Source: Vandiemenella viatica
Taxonomy: Eukaryota > Arthropoda > Insecta > Orthoptera > Morabidae
Assembly: GCA_031002005.1 (NCBI GenBank)
Contig: JARYHS010008074.1
Location: 283,341,930 to 283,405,929, forward strand
Direction: 5' to 3'
DNA: 64,000 bases
A program made the translations under genes and the position numbers. The notes under the pieces were generated by a model. It was not told where the DNA came from. It did no database searches and saw nothing but the letters and a program-made list of their open reading frames with translations. Positions within the stretch are counted from its first letter, which is position 1. Every line of letters starts with the position of its first letter. Below, piece by piece: positions 24,575 to 34,204 of this stretch.

Positions 24575-26352
24575 TGTAAACTGGGAAGGAAATAAGATAA
24601 ATAACACAAGGGAACAAAGATTTGCAAATATCTTAATAAGGGAAGAAGGTTTTACACAAGTGGTTGAGCAAAACACTAGGGGACAAAATATTTTGGATAT
24701 ATTTCTAATTAAGCCTGATGAAAACCTTTTGAAGTATCAAGTAACTGAAGGAATAAGTGATCATGAAGTATTTCTGATGGATATTGGAGGATTCAGTTAA
24801 TCTGTAGCCAAAATTGAAGGGGGAAATAGGTACAATTATAAAAATCCACAGGTTTCAAATTTGAAGAGATATTTCAGAGAACAATTCAGCAAATGGAAGG
24901 AAGGCTCAAGTACAGTAGAATCAAGGTGGGAAGAGTTCATGGAGATAATAAGAAAGGAGGAAGAAAAATTTATTCCAAGGCAGAAAATAAAGAGAAGTAG
25001 AGAACCTATGTCCAATAATAGGGAAGTGAGGAGGTGAAAGAGGTCGGTAAGAAAAGAACATAACAGAGTTAAGAGACAGCAGGGTAGTAGGGAATATTTA
25101 AAACAACTAAACAAGGACTTAATAACAGCAAAGAAAATGGCTAAAGATGGGTTTATCAAGAGTATTGTCAGTGCAGGAGGACCATTGACTGATGCATCTA
25201 GAAATTTCTATGGCCATATCAGGAAACTGAGAGGAAGGGAGGGTTTAGAGACACTTATAGATAAGGATGGAGAAGAAGTTAGTGACGATTTGATAAAGGC
25301 AGAGATTTTAAGTAACTGGTTCAGTGAAAGCATTAGGGACAATGAATCAGAAACAGGAGGGTCTAATTTGGAGAACGAGCTTAACAAAACAATTAGAAAT
25401 GATGATAGTAAAAAATTTGATATTTATCCGGAGGAAATCATGAAGGAAATAAGAAAGCTGAAAAAACATAAAGGGGCTGGTGTAGATAATATTACTACAG
25501 ATATCTTAAAGATAGCCAGATGTGACATTGTACCTTATCTTGAAATATTATTTAAATTGAGTCTGGATACTTGCTGCTTACCACAGGAATGGAAACGTGC
25601 AATAGTAGTACAGGTACATAAATGAGGGGTGAGAAATAGAGTTGAGAATTACAGGCCAATCAGTTTGACATCAGTGGTAGGTAAATTAATGGAAAGATTG
25701 ATATGCAACCACATCAGAAATATATGTGAGGAACGTAAGTGGTTTTCAAGCAGGCGACATGGGTTCAGGCAAGGATATTCATGCTAATCTCAGTTGGTGG
25801 TATATATGCAAGATATTTCAGATGAAATCGACAAGGGAGGCCATATTGATAGTGTAGCACTAGATCTTTCAAAGTCGTTTGACAGAGTAAGTTAAAAAAA
25901 TCCTACTGGAGTGGATAAGAAAGTGATTTACCGGGTAGAAGAATTTTTAAAAGGTAGAAAACAGAAAGATAGGGTAGGAAATGTAGTATCAAAAGAAGTG
26001 GAAGTAAAAATGGGAGTGCCGCAGGGTAGCGTAGTGGGACCACTGCTATTCATTATTCTAATGAATAATTGTGTTGATTGTTTACTGTCTGAAATTAGAT
26101 TGTTTGCAGTCGATATAACTCTGTATATAAGAATCAAAACGATAGAGGACTGTAAACAGTTGCAGGATGATCTTGACAGGATATCTAGTTGGATTGGTAA
26201 ACATAGGATGAAGATAAATGCAAAAAAGAGTCAGCTTATTATATACACAAATAAAAAACAACAGGTTAATTATGAATATAAGGTCGGAAATAATTGCTTG
26301 TTGAAGACTTGAAATGTAAATATCTTGGCATTACTTTTGATAACAAGCTTAA
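24575..26352 (+). pseudogene. CR1-like LINE copy E, truncated at both ends
   Basis: The copy starts within the endonuclease (GVNWEGNKINNTREQ) and runs through the RT (FYGHIRKLRGREG, NYRPISLTS, GVPQGSVVGPLLFI) with the FADD box changed (LFAVDITLY). It stops abruptly in the DNKLN segment at 26352, where arm 1 of the inverted repeat begins. It shares several stop codons with copies F and G (after the SDH motif region, before a VRKEHNRVKR segment, and just before VRNRVENYRP). Its last ~85 bp are nearly identical to the corresponding part of copy G (45545-45640, inverted) but differ clearly from copy F. Confidence 0.85.
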
Positions 26353-26505
26353 CAGATGTTATTTTTTGCACATGAAATGCTCCTTGTCTGCCATTCTTTG
26401 TGCTCTATAAAACAGCGTTTTAATCAAAGGTCGTTTTTGTGATGGTTGATGCTGTGACAAAGCATGGAGGTACCTGTCTGTGTTGGTTAGTTTTCTGAAG
26501 TTCCT
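26353..26505 (-). pseudogene. Penelope-like element fragment (arm 1 end)
   Basis: The minus strand encodes NFRKLTNTDRYLHA, then QHQPSQKRPLIKTL and RAQRMADKEHF. This is the stretch just C-terminal to the RT core of Penelope-like elements. It is cut at 26353, whereas the matching element in arm 2 continues to about 51430. Confidence 0.8.
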
Positions 26506-26514
26506 GTGTCTATG

Positions 26515-26595
26515 TGGATTCAAAGCCACGACTATCAATACAAACATTAGGAACTTGGTGCTTTAATCGCTGAGCTACCAGACCAATTGAATTTG
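26515..26595 (-). mobile_element. tRNA-like segment (SINE head or pseudo-tRNA)
   Basis: On the minus strand GGTCTGGTAGCTCAGCGATT resembles a tRNA D-arm/box A and GGCTTTGAATCCAC resembles box B, about 55 bp apart. It has no complete acceptor stem. The copy in arm 2 is at about 50463-50545. Confidence 0.55.
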
Positions 26596-26618
26596 CAGTG
26601 CGTATGCTGAGTACTATC

Positions 26619-26861
26619 CTTTTTTTATTTATGGCTTTACGCCTCGTTGACGGCTAGGTCATTAGAGGCGGGATGGGACTGGGGACAACGAACGGGAAGG
26701 AATTTGGCCATGGCCTTTTTGAAGAAAGCATTCCGGCATTCGCCTGGAGTGGTATGGGAAGACCACGGAAAACCCAAATCTGGATGCCTGGATGGGGATT
26801 CGAACCCACGTTCCCCCGAATGCGAGGACAGAACATTAACCGTTCACCCACCATGCTTGGT
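26619..26861 (-). mobile_element. tRNA-derived SINE in arm 1
   Basis: This is the same family as 1618-1868, with head, box A (GTGGGTGAACGGTTAATG), box B (GGTTCGAATCCCC), GGCCATGGCC body and A-rich tail. The perfect 12-bp duplication CTGAGTACTATC lies at 26607-26618 and 26862-26873. It lies inside the AT-rich repeat and is shared with arm 2. Confidence 0.9.
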
Positions 26862-26938
26862 CTGAGTACTATCAAAATTGGAGAAAAACTATGTGTTTGT
26901 ATGAACATCGGCATAAATTAATGATAGATAAAGGAGGA

Positions 26939-27199
26939 GCATTCTGGTAGATCAGTGGCTAAGGGCTTGCTTTCAAAACTTTCGCTGCTCCTGCCCCGGG
27001 CACGAATCCCGGCAGGCGCAGGAATTTTGAGAGTTGTGTTTAATCATTTGAGCTATGCCAGGACGCTCCGTGGTTCGGATTCCACATTAAACTATAGGTC
27101 CCAGAGGAAAGGAACTGGCCATCCTACCTCTGACACAATGGCTTAGTATGCCTCCTTCGGGAGGATCCAACCAACCTTCGGGTTGATGACTAAGTTAGT
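26939..27199 (+). mobile_element. Second tRNA-derived SINE family, arm 1
   Basis: The head TGGTAGATCAGTGGCTAAGG is box-A-like and GGCACGAATCCC is box-B-like. The body includes CAGAGGAAAGGAACTGGCCA and CTCCTTCGGGAGGATCC, and the tail ends with TTAGTT units. The flanks TAAAGGAGGA (26929-26938) and TAAAGTAGGA (27200-27209) look like a 10-bp duplication with one mismatch. The copy in arm 2 lies at about 49858-50118 (-). Confidence 0.8.
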
Positions 27200-27209
27200 T
27201 AAAGTAGGA

Positions 27210-27645
27210 AAAGGATTACGATTTTTAAACCAAACACAGACTTATTCTATTTGTTTAAAGTATACATATGCAGATTTCCATCAAAATAGGATAAAAACTA
27301 TGTGTTTGTATGAAGAAAGTTGTCAAAAATTTAGGGTGTGGAGGTAAGGTGGGAAGAGGTGGATTTTTTAAAAATAAATGTATAAAGTTTTTTGTTTATT
27401 TTTAAGTATAAGTGTGCAAATTTCCATCGATATCGGATAAAAACTGTGTGTTTGTGTATCGAAAATATGAAAAAAATTGAGGGGTGTATAGGGGGTGGGA
27501 GGGTTGGTTTTTCTGATTTTTTTTTTGGTCAGAAACCTTCAAAGGCATCACTGAACAACTAACCAAAGTTTCATCATAATCTGATGAATGGTATAGGAAC
27601 ACATAGAAGACGAACAAACATTCATTTTTATATATTAGGTTATGA
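27210..27645. repeat. AT-rich repeat with ~155-bp tandem units
   Basis: Units share ATTTCCATC(A/G)A and GATAAAAACT(A/G)TGTGTTTGT. Two full units lie in this interval and a third partial unit at 26874-26928 is separated by the second SINE. The end reads TTTTTATATATTAG near 27628-27642. It may be a non-autonomous DNA element, but no TIRs or TSD were resolved. The copy in arm 2 is at about 49412-49847. Confidence 0.6.
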
Positions 27646-27983
27646 TTATTTAGTTACGTATCAAGCGATATTCAAGGAATTAATGGAGGCAATGGAAAAG
27701 AGCCAAAGAGGAGCCACCCAATTTGTGATAGGTGCTGGAGGGAAAGTGTACAAGTGCAATATTGAAGGAGATCTGGAACGTCGAAGGTGTTGCTCTCAGT
27801 AGAAGCTAATTGAAAAATTCACGCCTAACCTATTTCAGGATGCCTATAAACACATATTACTACCAGTAACATTAATGAGATAATAAGATAAGAGAAATCA
27901 GGGCCAGAACTGATTTACTTCTATGCTCATTTTTCCATGAGCGATAAGGAAATGGAATAGGAAGGATTTATCGAGCATAGGGG

Positions 27984-29113
27984 ATGGGTTGTAGTTGGTG
28001 TAAGAAGTGGTTTCACTGGGCATGTGGGGAAGAGGAAACGGGGGAAATAAATGAGGCTCTCCCATGGTTTTGTTCACTTTGTCTTAGGGATTATAGGATG
28101 AGATGGGTGAAACGATTATGGAGTTGCGTGAAAGGCTCGTCCTGTGGAGGCTCAGACTCTGCAGGCGTGGCCTGTGGTGGCCTCGGCTGTGGAGGTTCAA
28201 CCTGTGGGGGCTCAGCCTGTGGAGGTTCAACCTGTGGGGGCTCAGCCTGTGGAGGTTCAACCTATGGAGGCTCAGACTGCACAGGTACAGCCTGTGAGGG
28301 GTGAGCTTGTCGAGGCTCAAGCTGTAGAGGCAGAAAGTAGAGATAGTGGATTGGAGGAAGTTGATAAGGATGGGTGGGAGCTGGTAACAGGTCTAGGAGA
28401 AACATAGTTAACAGGAAGAACATGCCAGACACTTCAATGATTGTGGGAAAAAATAGGTTTGACCTGTTGCCAGCGTCAGGAGGAGAAGAGCCTCATGTAG
28501 ATGTAGGAATAGGTAAGATGCCGCAGACTTTTAGGAATATGGGCGTCCAGGGCAAGAATAGCAAAAAAGGGTTCTCCTGCTAGGTAGTAGCCATGGCAGA
28601 GGTGTAGGCCCTCTTCTGCAGGATCAGTTAGGTACAGGATACCAGGTCACAAGTTTTTTCAAATATAGTGCAACATTAGGCCAGGTAATAGAGGATATAG
28701 GTTCACTTTGTAGGAGTTTCACTAAGGACGATAGAGTAGTGATAGTGGGAGGTGCAGGAAATAGAATTGATAGAAACGTGAGTTATAGTATAGAGAGTGA
28801 CCTGAGGAAGGTGGTGAAGGAGGCACAGCATACCACGGTAGAGCTCATGCAGGTCCTAAGTCGCCATGACCGGCCACAATTGAACTATGCTGTGAGGCGG
28901 GTTAATGTGGAAATGGAAGTGCTACTTGGGAAAGGCATTAGTTCTGTGTTTGGGGTTGTGCCTGTGAACACCATTGGTAGGTTGGGTTTCACTAGGCATG
29001 GCCTACACCTAAATATAAGGGGGAAGGGAGTACTTTCTGAGTTGTTGGCTAAAGCAGTGAGGGAGCCCATTTCCAGCGATGGTGGGTTCAGGACTGTGCC
29101 TTTTTTAGGTTAG
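27984..29113 (+). pseudogene. CR1-like ORF1: PHD finger and SGNH esterase, frameshifted
   Basis: The N-terminal part (27984-28100) has CSWCKKWFHWACGE and WFCSLCLRDY, a PHD-type zinc finger. A linker with a proline/valine-rich repeat follows (28144-28330). A conserved RKNMPDTSMIVGKNRFDLL segment lies at 28412-28470. The frame changes at an A6 run near 28563 into RVLLLGSSHGRGVG, the first SGNH-hydrolase block, and continues to VVIVGGAGNRID and a HGLHLNIRGKG block carrying the catalytic-type His. At least three frame changes are needed to follow the protein. In CR1 elements the esterase is thought to act on lipids or membranes; the activity of this copy is lost. Confidence 0.85.
28144..28330 (+). 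repeat. 30-bp minisatellite inside CR1-like ORF1
   Basis: Units of the type GAGGTTCAACCTGTGGGGGC followed by TCAGCCTGTG repeat about three times, with diverged 15-bp half-units on both sides. In the reading frame linking the PHD and esterase parts it encodes VEVQPVGAQP-type repeats. Other frames give Cys/Gly-rich peptides that I regard as artefacts. It is also present in copy G (about 48726-48912). Confidence 0.8.
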
Positions 29114-29172
29114 GGGCTGCTGGTGAAGGGACAAAAATAGATTATCAAAGTGATACTGATTGCAGATTCACG

Positions 29173-31426
29173 ATGGGGAAAGTAACAGATGTTAAAGAAA
29201 TAGATGAAGTGGCTGAAACAATAACTGACTGCAGTAAAAGTGGGAAAGAGGATATAAATTCTGAAAATGTAAAGCCAGTAGTAAGGGTGTTAATGGTAAA
29301 CTGTAGAAGTATAATGAACAAAGTAATCGAATTTGCAAACTTAATAGAGATACATGAACCACAAGTAATAATTGGGGTAGAGAGTTGTTTAAAATAAGAA
29401 GTACTAGTCAGTGAGGATTTTCCTGATGGTTACAGAGTGTACTGCAGAGACAGAGGAGCAATTGGTGAAGGAGTTTACATACTAGTTAACAAAAACTACC
29501 ACAGTTCACTGGCGTTCATAGATCAAGACCATGAATTACTTGTGGTAGATTTCTGGGGTAATAAAAAGAAAAAACCAGAGTGTTGGCTGTTTACTGCAGT
29601 GGAAGAATAACAGAAGAGGATGAGGCTCTTGGGGAGAAATTAAATTCATACACAGATTTCAGAGGTAGAATGATCATAATCGGTGGGGATTTAAGTTTAC
29701 CAGGTGTAAACTGGGAAGGGAATAAAATAAATAACACAAGGGAACAAAGATTTGCAAATATCTTAATAAGGGAAGAAGGTTTTACACAAGTGGTTGAGCA
29801 AAACACTAGGGGACAAAATATTTTGGATATATTTCTAATTAAGCCTGATGAAAACCTTTTGAGGTATCAAGTAACTGAAGGAATAAGTGATCATGAAGCA
29901 GTTCTGATGGATATTAGAGGATTCAGTTAACCAGCAGCCAAAATTGAAGGGGGAAAAAGGTACAATTATAAAAATCCACAGGTTTCAAATTTGAAGAGAT
30001 ATTTCAGAGAACAATTCAGCAAATGGAAGGAATGCTCAAGTACAGTAGAATCAAGGTGGGAAGAGTTCAAGGAGATAATAAGAAAGGAGGAAGAAAAATT
30101 TATTCCAAGGCAGAAAATAAAGAGAAGTAGAGAACCTATGTCCAATAATAGGGAAGTGAGGAGGTGAAAAAGGTTGGTAAGAAAAGAACATAACAGAGTT
30201 AAGAGACAGCAGGGTAGTAGGGAATATTTAAAACAACGAAACAAGGACTTAATAACAGCAAAGAAAATGGCTAAAGATGGGTTTATCAAGAGTATTGTCA
30301 GTGCAGGAGGACCATTGACTGATGCATCTAGAAATTTCTATGGCTATATCAGGAAACTGAGGGGAAGGGAGGGTGTAGACACACTTATAGATAAGGATGG
30401 AGAAGAAGTTAGTGACGATTTGATAAAGGCAGAGATTTTAAGTAACTGGTTCAGTGAAAGCATTAGGGACAATGAATCAGAAACAGGAGGGTCTAATTTG
30501 GAGAACGAGCTTAACAACACAATTAGAAATGATGATAATAAAAAACTTGATATTCATCCGGAGGAAATCATGAAGGAAATAAGAAAGCTGAAAAACATAA
30601 AGGGGTTGGTGGAGATAATATTACTACAGATATCTTAAAGATAGCCAGATGTGACATTGTACCTTATCTTGAAATATTATTTAAATTGAGTCTGGATACT
30701 TGCTGCTTACCACAGCAATGGAAATGTGCAATAGTAGTACAGGTACATAAATGAGGGGTGAGAAATAGAGTTGAGAATTACAGGCCAATCAGTTTGACAT
30801 CAGTGGTAGGTAAATTAATGGAAAGATTGATATGCAACCACATCAGAAATATATGTGAGGAATGTAAGTGGTTTTCAAGCAGGCGACATGGGTTCAGGCA
30901 AGGATATTCATGCGAATCTCAGTTGGTGGGATATATGCAAGATATTTCAGATGAAATCGACAAGGGAGGCCAAATTGATAGTGTAGCACTAGATCTTTCA
31001 AAGGCGTTTGACAGAGTAAGCCACAAAATGGTAGTAAATAAGGTAAAAACTACTTGAGTGGATGAGAAAGTGATTTGCTGGATAGAAGAAATTTTAGAAG
31101 GTAGAAAACAGAAAGTTAGGGTAGGAAATGTAGTATCAAAAGAAGTGGAAGTAAAAATGGGTGTGCCACAGGGTAGCATATTGGGACCATTGCTATTCAT
31201 TATTTTAATGAATAATTGTGTTTATTGTTTACTATCTGAAATTAGATTGTTTGCAGATGGCATAATGCTGTATAAAAAGGATCAAAACGATAGAGGATTG
31301 TAAACAGTTGCAGGTTGATCTGCACAGGATATCTAGTTGGGTTGGTAAACATGGAATGAAGATAAACGCAAAGATGAGTCAGCTTATTAGATACACAAAT
31401 AAAAAACAAAAGGTTAATTATGAATA
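29173..31426 (+). pseudogene. CR1-like ORF2 (endonuclease and reverse transcriptase), first part
   Basis: The endonuclease has VNCRSIMNK, IIGVES (catalytic Glu), IGEGVYILV, GGDLSLPGVNW (Asp; the usual Asn in GDLNLP is Ser here) and ISDHEAVLMD (Asp-His). The RT has NYRPISLTS, RRHGFRQGYSCESQL, VALDLSKAFDRVSHK, GVPQGSILGPLLFI and LFADGIMLY, where the FADD box has lost its second Asp. Stops occur after the endonuclease, near 30167 and near 30750, plus a frameshift near 30600. Copy G carries Asn in GDLNLP, one of the few differences between the arms. The frame resumes beyond the Helitron at about 33172. Confidence 0.9.
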
Positions 31427-33171
31427 CTAGACGACCCGTGCGAAAATTTCGCAAATAAAATGCGATACGATGAGTAGTGAGGTTGAATGCTTGTAATATA
31501 ATGAAAAGTAGAAGCGTACTTTTGTAGAAAATATTTTTTTAAGTACATCAAAATACTCTCAACGTATTACGAAACAGTTAGGAAAATTTAAAACACTATA
31601 CATTTATGACAAACTGTCACTGACTTTAACAGAGTAAAACCAACCTGAAAAAAATGCACCCAACATAACATCTCTGAAATATTTGTTGCTGTTAGAATAA
31701 AATGTTTACATTGGAATTGTATAGCAAAACGTCAGTGTTTCCTTAAAAGAAAAAAAATATCCGAAAAGCTACTTACAGAATAAAAAAAAGTTTATTGACA
31801 TCTCTGTGATATCCGCTGCTGCAATCCAGGTTCTTCACTCTGAACAGTCTCATACGCGCTACCACCTTCAGCACCAAATTCTTTCTTAATTTATAATTTA
31901 ACTATCTGGAGACCTTAATTTTTAAAGCGATATGTCATTTATCGATTTCGACTGGGTATCGAAGAAGATAAATATCTTGTAATTAAAAAAAAAACACGTT
32001 GTTTAAATAATATTGGTACTTTTGCCCTTTAAGGGTCGAATTCCAAATATTTTCTTTTATAAAATATGGTGTGACCATAGCAGCCACTTGGTCTTTAAAA
32101 TGATACCTCATTTATCGATTTCGGTTAGTTTTCAAGCGACGTAAAAAAAAAAAAAGTTTTGGGATTTGATGATATTTTTGCCCCTTAAGGGATGAATTTG
32201 GAGAAAGTTTTTTCTTAAAATATGATGTGACCATAGTGGATGATTTAATATTTAAATCGATTCCTCATTTATTGATTTCAGTTAGGTATCAATGGAAATA
32301 AATAGCTGAAGACAGAAAAATGCCTTGTAAAAATATTAATACTTTTGTCCTCTAAGGTTAGAATTTTTAAAAATTTCTTTCTTAAAAAGTAGTAACGGAA
32401 CCGAAAACATTACGAAGACCTCAATCTTTTAAATGATACCTCGTTTATCAATTTTGATTAATTGTCAAGGGAGATAAATGGCTTGAGATACAAAAAACGC
32501 ATTTTAGAAAAAATGATATTTTTGCCCTTTAAGGTTCGAATTACGAAAAATACCATTTTTAAAATATAATGTTACCACGGTGGAGACCTTAGTCTTTAAT
32601 ATGATATCTCATTTATCTATATAGGTTAGATATCAAGGGTGATAAATAGCTCGTGAAACAAAAATGCGTTGTAGAACCATTTATACTTTTTCCCTTTAAT
32701 GGTTGAATTCCAAAAACATTCTTTCTTAAAACATGATGTAACAAAGCTGAGACATTATTCCTCATAATAATACTTCATTTATCGATTTCGGTTAGATATC
32801 CAGGGAGATAAATGGCTCGAGATACAAAAACGCATTTTAGAAAAATAGACATTTTTGCCCTCTAAGGGTAAAATATAATGTTACCACGGAGGGGACCTAA
32901 GTCTTTAATATAATAACTCATTTAACTATATCGGTTGGATATTAAAGGAGATAAATCACTAGCGACACAAAAACGCATTGCAAAAATATTGATTCTTTTG
33001 TCCTTTAAGGGTCGAATTCCGAAAACTTCATTTCTTAAAATATGATGTGACCAAAGTGGAGATCATATGCTTTAAAATGACACCTCATTCATTCATTTCG
33101 TTGAAGTATGAAGGAAGAGACAGGCTTGTGACAAAAAAATACCGTATAGAAATGATATGTATATATGATGA
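31427..33171 (-). mobile_element. Non-autonomous Helitron with internal tandem repeats, 1745 bp
   Basis: In minus-strand orientation the element begins TCATCATATATACATATC and ends ACGGGTCGTCTAG. It has a 3' hairpin with 7-bp arms (TGCGAAA/TTTCGCA, 31439-31453) 12 bp from the end. The host dinucleotide is A|T. The empty site GAATATAAGG is seen in the CR1 copies at 15100 and 26278. There is no TSD, as expected for Helitrons. About eight diverged ~165-bp repeats fill the interior. No Rep/helicase coding sequence is present. Confidence 0.92.
31915..33115. repeat. ~165-bp tandem repeat, about 8 units, inside the Helitron
   Basis: Each unit contains a CTCATTTATCGATTTCGGTT-like block, GGGAGATAAATAGCT, GAAACAAAAACGCATTTTAG, TTTGCCCTTTAAGGGTCGAA and AAAATATGATGTGACCA. 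Blocks start near 31930, 32102, 32262, 32441, 32612, 32771, 32921 and 33079. Central tandem arrays of this size are known from some DINE-type Helitrons. Confidence 0.88.
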
Positions 33172-33802
33172 TAAGGTGGACAAAGAATTGCTTGCTGAAG
33201 ACTTGAAATGTAATTATCTTGGCACTACATTTGATAACAAGCTTAAGTGGGCAGGACACATTGGACAGGTAGTAGGAAAAGGTTTAAAAATTCTGCACTT
33301 GTTGGAGAGAGTGATGAGGGGATGTACGAGAGAAGTAAAGGAATTGGGTTACAAAACTTTGGTCAGACCATTGCTCGAATATGGTAGTGTATTTTGGGAC
33401 CCTCATTTTACCTATCAAATACAGGAGTTGGAGAGGGTGCAAAAAAAGGCTGTTTCTGGAAATTATCGCAGAATGCAATCAGTGACGGATATGATAAAGG
33501 AGCTGGAATGGGATTCATTGCAAGACAGGAGGAGGATGAGGAGGATCACGGGAGTTTACAGGGCGTATACTGACTATGAGGCATGGAAACATATTGGAGT
33601 AGGTATGAAAAGTAGTGCATGGAAGGGAAAAGATGACCATGAACACAAGCTGGCACTCGATTTCAGGCACAAGGGTGTGGGAAGATTCTCTTTTTTAGGT
33701 AAGGGTGTCAGGGATTGGAATGAGTTACCAAGAGAAATGATGAATAATTTGCCGATAACTTTGATAGAATTTAAAGATAAAATTTGTACAGGGCACATGT
33801 AA
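33172..33802 (+). pseudogene. CR1-like ORF2, C-terminal part beyond the Helitron
   Basis: The frame resumes with KELLAEDLKCNYLGTTFDNKLKWAGH-type sequence and continues through EYGSVFWDPHF, NYRRMQSVTDM, GVYRAYTDYEAWK and FSFLGKGVRDWNELPREM to a stop near 33802. This is the conserved C-terminal domain downstream of the RT. It differs from the corresponding part of copy G by roughly one base in ten near its start, in contrast to the near-identity on the other side of the Helitron. Confidence 0.85.
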
Positions 33803-33885
33803 GTGGGTGCAGGATAGGGAGAAGATCGGGGTGTAAGGAAATTGCCACTGGAGCCTGTGCTCCATTGCAATTAAATTAAAACTTC

Positions 33886-34195
33886 CTCACTTTTCAGATA
33901 CAGAATCTCGCGAATTAATCAAGATATCAAAAAAATATTATTTTTTTCTATTATTTGTCTCGTCAAGTTATATACGAATCGTCAGCAAATTTGGCTATTG
34001 CGAAATTTTTATTCTGGGCCAGACCGCATTTCAACCTAGCCACGTCTACTTTGAGATACGTTATCTCGGGAACTAAGCGAGGTATCAAAAAAAAATCATT
34101 TTTTATTTGTTTCGCCAAGTTCTATTAGAAATCATCATCAGAATGTAGCGCTGCTGTGTATGTGATATATCTGTATTATACTGCATTATTTTAAT
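33886..34195 (-). repeat. P-type tandem-repeat fragment
   Basis: Inverted units of the family repeat are seen: TATTTGTCTCGTCAAGTTAT, GGGCCAGACCGCATTTCAAC and CTCGGGAACTAAGCGAGGTA. It lies between the LINE tail and the Helitron coding fragment. No termini were found. Confidence 0.7.
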
Positions 34196-34204
34196 ATTAG
34201 TTAT

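Larger units (their letters stand above)
26353..31417 (+). repeat. Arm 1 of a ~5.1-kb inverted repeat
   Basis: This segment is repeated in inverted orientation at about 45640-50706. Paired coordinates sum to 77054-77057 throughout, so only a few small indels separate arms that are otherwise nearly identical. The contents of the arm are a Penelope fragment, a tRNA-like segment, two SINEs, an AT-rich repeat and most of a CR1-like LINE. The spacer is about 14.2 kb. Because even non-functional SINE insertions and frameshifts are shared, the arms arose by segmental duplication, not independent transposition. Confidence 0.9.
27650..33885 (+). mobile_element. CR1-like LINE copy F, nearly full length, split by a Helitron
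   Basis: This is the most complete LINE in the window together with its inverted copy G. It contains ORF1 (PHD finger plus SGNH-type esterase), ORF2 (APE endonuclease, RT, C-terminal domain) and a 3' UTR ending with GGAGCCTGTGCTCCAT and a CAATTAAATTAAA tail. The combination of PHD and esterase domains in ORF1 is known from CR1-like non-LTR retrotransposons. A Helitron at 31427-33171 interrupts ORF2. Many frameshifts and stops, shared with copy G, show it was already inactive before the duplication. The 5' end is uncertain. Confidence 0.9.

Noticed and set aside
26515..26595. Functional tRNA gene
   Set aside because: Box A and box B are present but no acceptor stem pairing or correct cloverleaf spacing was seen; the same applies at 26945, 50463 and 53062.
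28135..28325. Cys/Gly-rich repeat protein (CGGS units) in one frame, and His/Leu-rich repeats on the other strand
   Set aside because: They are alternative-frame readings of the 30-bp minisatellite within CR1-like ORF1; the frame continuous with the conserved flanks is the VEVQP one.
29966..31200. Minus-strand open frames of 90-107 codons overlapping the LINEs (also at 24836, 46765, 45854)
   Set aside because: They are exact shadows opposite RT-coding sequence, recur identically in every LINE copy and have no family motif.
31427..33171. Tandem array as a CRISPR-like array
   Set aside because: Repeats are ~165 bp, diverged and lack unique spacers; the element is a eukaryotic Helitron.
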